This document shows positions 61,757-64,000 of a DNA stretch of 64,000 nucleotides, piece by piece. Each line of letters begins with the position of its first letter. Within the stretch, counting starts at the first letter, position 1. Under the pieces are notes generated by a model, which was given only the letters and a program-made list of their open reading frames with translations, was not told the DNA's origin and made no database searches. The translations under genes and the position numbers were made by a program. Source of the stretch: JAJECS01 sp965219705 (GTDB lineage: Bacteria; Chloroflexota; UBA11872); contig OZ244789.1 of assembly GCA_965219705.1 (NCBI GenBank), forward strand, positions 558,001-622,000, in the 5' to 3' direction.

Positions 61757-63019
61757 GTGATACAAAGACCGACCATTATCGTTGACAATATTCATGCCAG
61801 TTCGCGCCTACGCGAACACCGCTCAGTTGACGGCAGCGAGCACAACCAGGAGCCGGCTGGCACCCTGCGCTCGGCAGCCGCTGCTCCGCAGGGCAGGCCC
61901 TGGAGCTTTGGGGACTACAGGCCAACACCGCAGTGCGGGCGGGTCGCCGCCGTCGGTGGAACCGGAAGCCGACACGACCGCTGCACCGATGCGGACGCAG
62001 GCACGCTCGCTCCCGTCCCGCGCTCACGGCCCAGGGGTGTCATCGGACCGTTTAGCTCGTCGGGGCGTGCCGACGGTCTGGCGGCATCCGACATTGGCAA
62101 TCTCAAGGCGGTTCTCGGCCACGAAATCGCTCGGAACACGATGACGAACTACCGTGTTCAGTGGCGTAACTTCCGCCACTGGGCCCTGGGACGCGGCATT
62201 CAGTCGCTGCCCGCCGACCCGGCGGACGTCGCCGCCTATCTGGCCGAACGCATGGAGATCCGCGGTCACAAGCCCGCGACGCTTCGGGTCGCCGCCTCTG
62301 CCATCGCGTTCGTCCATAAGACCGTCGGAGTCGATGACCCCTGCAGCAGCCCGGCGGTGAAGCGGACGCTGCGAAGTGCGACCCGCAAGGCGGGCACGTC
62401 CCAGAAACAGGCGGCGGCGCTCACGGCCGAGGCCCTGGCGGTCATCCAGGTGACCGCCCATACCCCGCGGCGCGGGCGCGGGGGCAGATTCGAGAGTCCC
62501 GAAACTGCCCAAAGCCGGGGCAACCTGGACCTCGCGTTGATCTGCCTCATGCGCGACGCCATGCTTCGGGCGTCCGAAGCCGCCATGCTGAACTGGCAGG
62601 ACATCGAGACCGAGGCCGACGGGAGCGGACGCCTCGTGATCCGACGATCCAAGACGGACATCGAAGGTCAGGGAGCCGTGCTGTTTGTGTCCGCTCCGAC
62701 CATGGCGAAGCTCCGGATGCTACGCAGTCAACGGGGCGCGAGCGACCGCGTGTTCGGGCTGCGTCCCAACCAGATCGCGCGGCGCATCAAGCAGGCGGCG
62801 CAGGCGGCCGGGCTTGGGGATAGTTTCAGCGGGCATTCGCCACGAGTTGGCATGGCCTGCGACTTGGCGCGGGTGGGCATCGAACTGCCCAGCCTGATGA
62901 ACGCCGGGCGCTGGCGCTCGCCCGCCATGCCGGCGCACTACACGCGCAACGAGACCGCTGGCCGCGGGGCCGTGGCCCAGTTCTACGGCTACGGCCGCCG
63001 ATCGCTCGCCGAGCGGTGA
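61757..63019 (+). CDS. Tyrosine recombinase between direct repeats
   Basis: 420 codons from GTG 61757; the real start could be further in, since the first 100 residues are low-complexity. The core-binding domain (NTMTNYRVQWRNFRHWALGR, LPADPADVAAYLAERMEIRG) and catalytic domain are intact: Arg in CLMRDAMLRASEAAMLNW, the HxxR box in FSGHSPRVGMACDLARVG, a Trp in place of the second His (MNAGRWRSP) and the Tyr of HYTRN. It is flanked by two 29-base direct repeats 1485 bases apart, which suggests a minimal self-mobile unit or a recombinase sitting beside its own sites. Confidence 0.75.
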   Translation: MIQRPTIIVDNIHASSRLREHRSVDGSEHNQEPAGTLRSAAAAPQGRPWSFGDYRPTPQCGRVAAVGGTGSRHDRCTDADAGTLAPVPRSRPRGVIGPFSSSGRADGLAASDIGNLKAVLGHEIARNTMTNYRVQWRNFRHWALGRGIQSLPADPADVAAYLAERMEIRGHKPATLRVAASAIAFVHKTVGVDDPCSSPAVKRTLRSATRKAGTSQKQAAALTAEALAVIQVTAHTPRRGRGGRFESPETAQSRGNLDLALICLMRDAMLRASEAAMLNWQDIETEADGSGRLVIRRSKTDIEGQGAVLFVSAPTMAKLRMLRSQRGASDRVFGLRPNQIARRIKQAAQAAGLGDSFSGHSPRVGMACDLARVGIELPSLMNAGRWRSPAMPAHYTRNETAGRGAVAQFYGYGRRSLAER

Positions 63020-63180
63020 CTCAAAGCGTGATGGACCGTGCGGATCAACCCGAATCGGTGAAGAGCGGGCGGCACGAGGGGGCTGATCCGGCAGAACCGG
63101 CTCTTGACGCCGCTCGGCAGTCAGTGATAGCGTGCCTGCCGTAGCTCATTGCGTGCGCCGCCCGGAGGACAGCCAAGAGC

Positions 63181-63209
63181 GTGTATAACTGCATTTATAC
63201 ACGCTTTAG
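63181..63209 (+). repeat. Direct repeat with palindromic core, right of the recombinase
   Basis: GTGTATAA, CTGCAT, TTATACAC, then GCTTTAG, matching the left copy in direct orientation. Immediately upstream GC extends the palindrome to GCGTGTATAA...TTATACACGC. Confidence 0.7.
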
Positions 63210-63479
63210 TGTGTAGCTCAGCCACTCGCTTACGGCCTCCTCATCCACGTCTACGTATTGTCGGACAGATTGGTTCATTCGCCATCCAAAAGTTCCAATT
63301 GCTTCGTTCTTGTCATTTCGGCTCTTGAGACACGATGAAGAACATGATGGTGCATTGATCTGACGCTATCTGTAAATCTTGCTACGGTTAGAGCATCCTG
63401 GCCGACAGTGATTTATTTCACAAAATATCAATCGCTCTAGCTCTAGAATTGGATTTAACAGTTTAACGCAGTATCCCCC
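63210..63479. other. Intergenic region, nothing recognised
   Basis: A/T-richer sequence between the right direct repeat and the structured leader. A promoter for the oxidoreductase gene is expected here, but no clear -35/-10 pair was picked out. Confidence 0.3.
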
Positions 63480-63619
63480 GTTCGACCTTTAGGCTGCTGG
63501 CGTCCCGGCCAGACGCCTTGCCAGGCAAGGCGAGAACACCCACGCAAGGGTGTCACTCGAACCGCCTGTAGCTCCCTGAGCTACCGTCATCTGGCGAATA
63601 CGAGGGCAAAAGGTCGAAC
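63480..63619 (+). promoter_or_regulatory. Possible structured 5' leader (riboregulator candidate)
   Basis: An 11-base stem GTTCGACCTTT (63480-63490) pairs with AAAGGTCGAAC (63609-63619) around 118 bases that can form GGCGTC/GACGCC or GCCTTG/CAAGGC, ACACCC/GGGTGT and GTAGCTC/GAGCTAC hairpins. The 3' strand of the closing stem includes AAAGG, the likely ribosome-binding site of the gene that starts at 63625, so folding would mask it. It matches no riboswitch class I know. Confidence 0.5.
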
Positions 63620-63624
63620 CCGAT

Positions 63625-64000
63625 GTCGCACCCCGATCTGGCCGTCGTCACCGGAGCTTTCGGCTACACCGGCCGACACGTCGCCCGGCGTCTGCTCGAC
63701 CGGGGCGTCCGCGTGAGAACCCTCACGCGCCGCCGGGACCGGGCGAACGCCTTTGGCGGCCGGGTTGACGCGAAACCACTGGACTTCTCCGACCCGGACG
63801 GGCTCCGCCGATCGCTTGAAGGGGCCGGCGTCCTCTACAACACCTACTGGGTGCGGTTCGCGCGGGGCCAGACCACCTTTGACCTCGCTGTCGAAAATTC
63901 AACGGCTCTCTTCGAGGCAGCTGCGCAGGCGGGCGTCGGCAGGATCGTCCACTTTTCCGTCACCAACGCCGCGTCAGACTCCCGGCTGCCCTACTTCAGG
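63625..64000 (+). CDS. NAD(P)-binding oxidoreductase (atypical SDR/NmrA-like), truncated by window end
   Basis: The first 125 codons are present. The Rossmann start is AVVTGAFGYTGRHVARRLLD (TGxxGxxG), then RVRTLTRRRDR, LDFSDPDGLRRSLEGAGVLY and GVGRIVHFSVTNA, as in NmrA-like and complex I assembly-type SDR proteins that lack the YxxxK catalytic tandem. The substrate cannot be told. AAAGG lies 12-16 bases before the ATG inside the leader's closing stem. Confidence 0.75.

Noticed and set aside
63480..63619. Possible integron attC site
   Set aside because: The stem ends start GTTCGAC and end GTCGAAC, which do not fit the RYYYAAC/GTTRRRY consensus in the right order, and no integron integrase is present.
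1..64000. CRISPR array
   Set aside because: No series of regularly spaced identical repeats was seen; the repeated elements present are dispersed or protein-coding.

Overview
The window is GC-rich and densely packed. It looks like an integrative and conjugative element or genomic island, with a defence-rich cargo, from a free-living bacterium. The conjugation genes (replication-relaxation proteins, Tad/Flp-like pilus genes beside a TraG-like ATPase, PrgI/VirB4/VirB6 genes), the low-complexity secreted proteins and the Ig-like/Calx-beta surface protein suggest Chloroflexota. There is no rRNA or housekeeping marker here, so this placement is only moderately supported.

Layout. 1-7.9 kb is one minus-strand operon with many 4-8 base overlaps: coiled-coil protein, a two-gene TraG/HerA-like coupling ATPase, a replication-relaxation protein, Flp pilin, TadE- and TadG-like proteins, a secreted Ig/CAP-like protein, a large aromatic-repeat secreted protein and the start of CpaB. 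8-45.5 kb is accessory cargo, much of it visibly less GC-rich: a ParDE module, a nuclease gene with two amber codons, a giant STAND NTPase, a HEPN-like zinc protein, a type ISP-like restriction-modification/AAA/DUF4276 operon, an AbiEii-like gene, a second (frameshifted) replication-relaxation gene, a tyrosine recombinase, an OLD-family nuclease, four insertion sequences (two IS5-like, one IS110, one IS481) and, at 41.9-45.5 kb, a complete ubiquitin-like conjugation operon (Ubl, E2-like, JAB peptidase, E1, plus a STAS/winged-helix protein). Decay is widespread: three pieces of serine recombinase genes, a wrecked C45 acyltransferase and several single-base frameshifts.

45.8-52.5 kb is the second conjugation operon (minus strand): CpaE/TadZ-like ATPase, VirB2-like pilin, PrgI, VirB4, VirB6/TrbL and an M23 peptidase. 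52.8-57 kb holds regulators: a NarL-type response regulator divergent from an XRE repressor plus ImmA/IrrE-type protease, then a MAB_1171c-like membrane protein and a small XRE protein. 57.2-61.3 kb is a 1344-residue secreted repeat protein. 61.7-63.2 kb is a tyrosine recombinase bracketed by 29-base direct repeats with a palindromic core. The window ends with a possible structured 5' leader in front of a truncated NAD(P)-binding oxidoreductase.

Two patterns link the regions. A dispersed element, present four times (9.8, 14.1, 20.5 and 38.6 kb), carries a 150-codon helix-turn-helix gene. The box TTACGGAAWCCTG lies about 60-70 bases upstream of that gene and also upstream of both conjugation operons, so this regulator family may act on transfer genes. 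The ubiquitin-like operon is preceded by a 32-base palindrome with perfect 14-base arms, a likely operator. All function calls come from motif recognition by eye; none was tested by database search.
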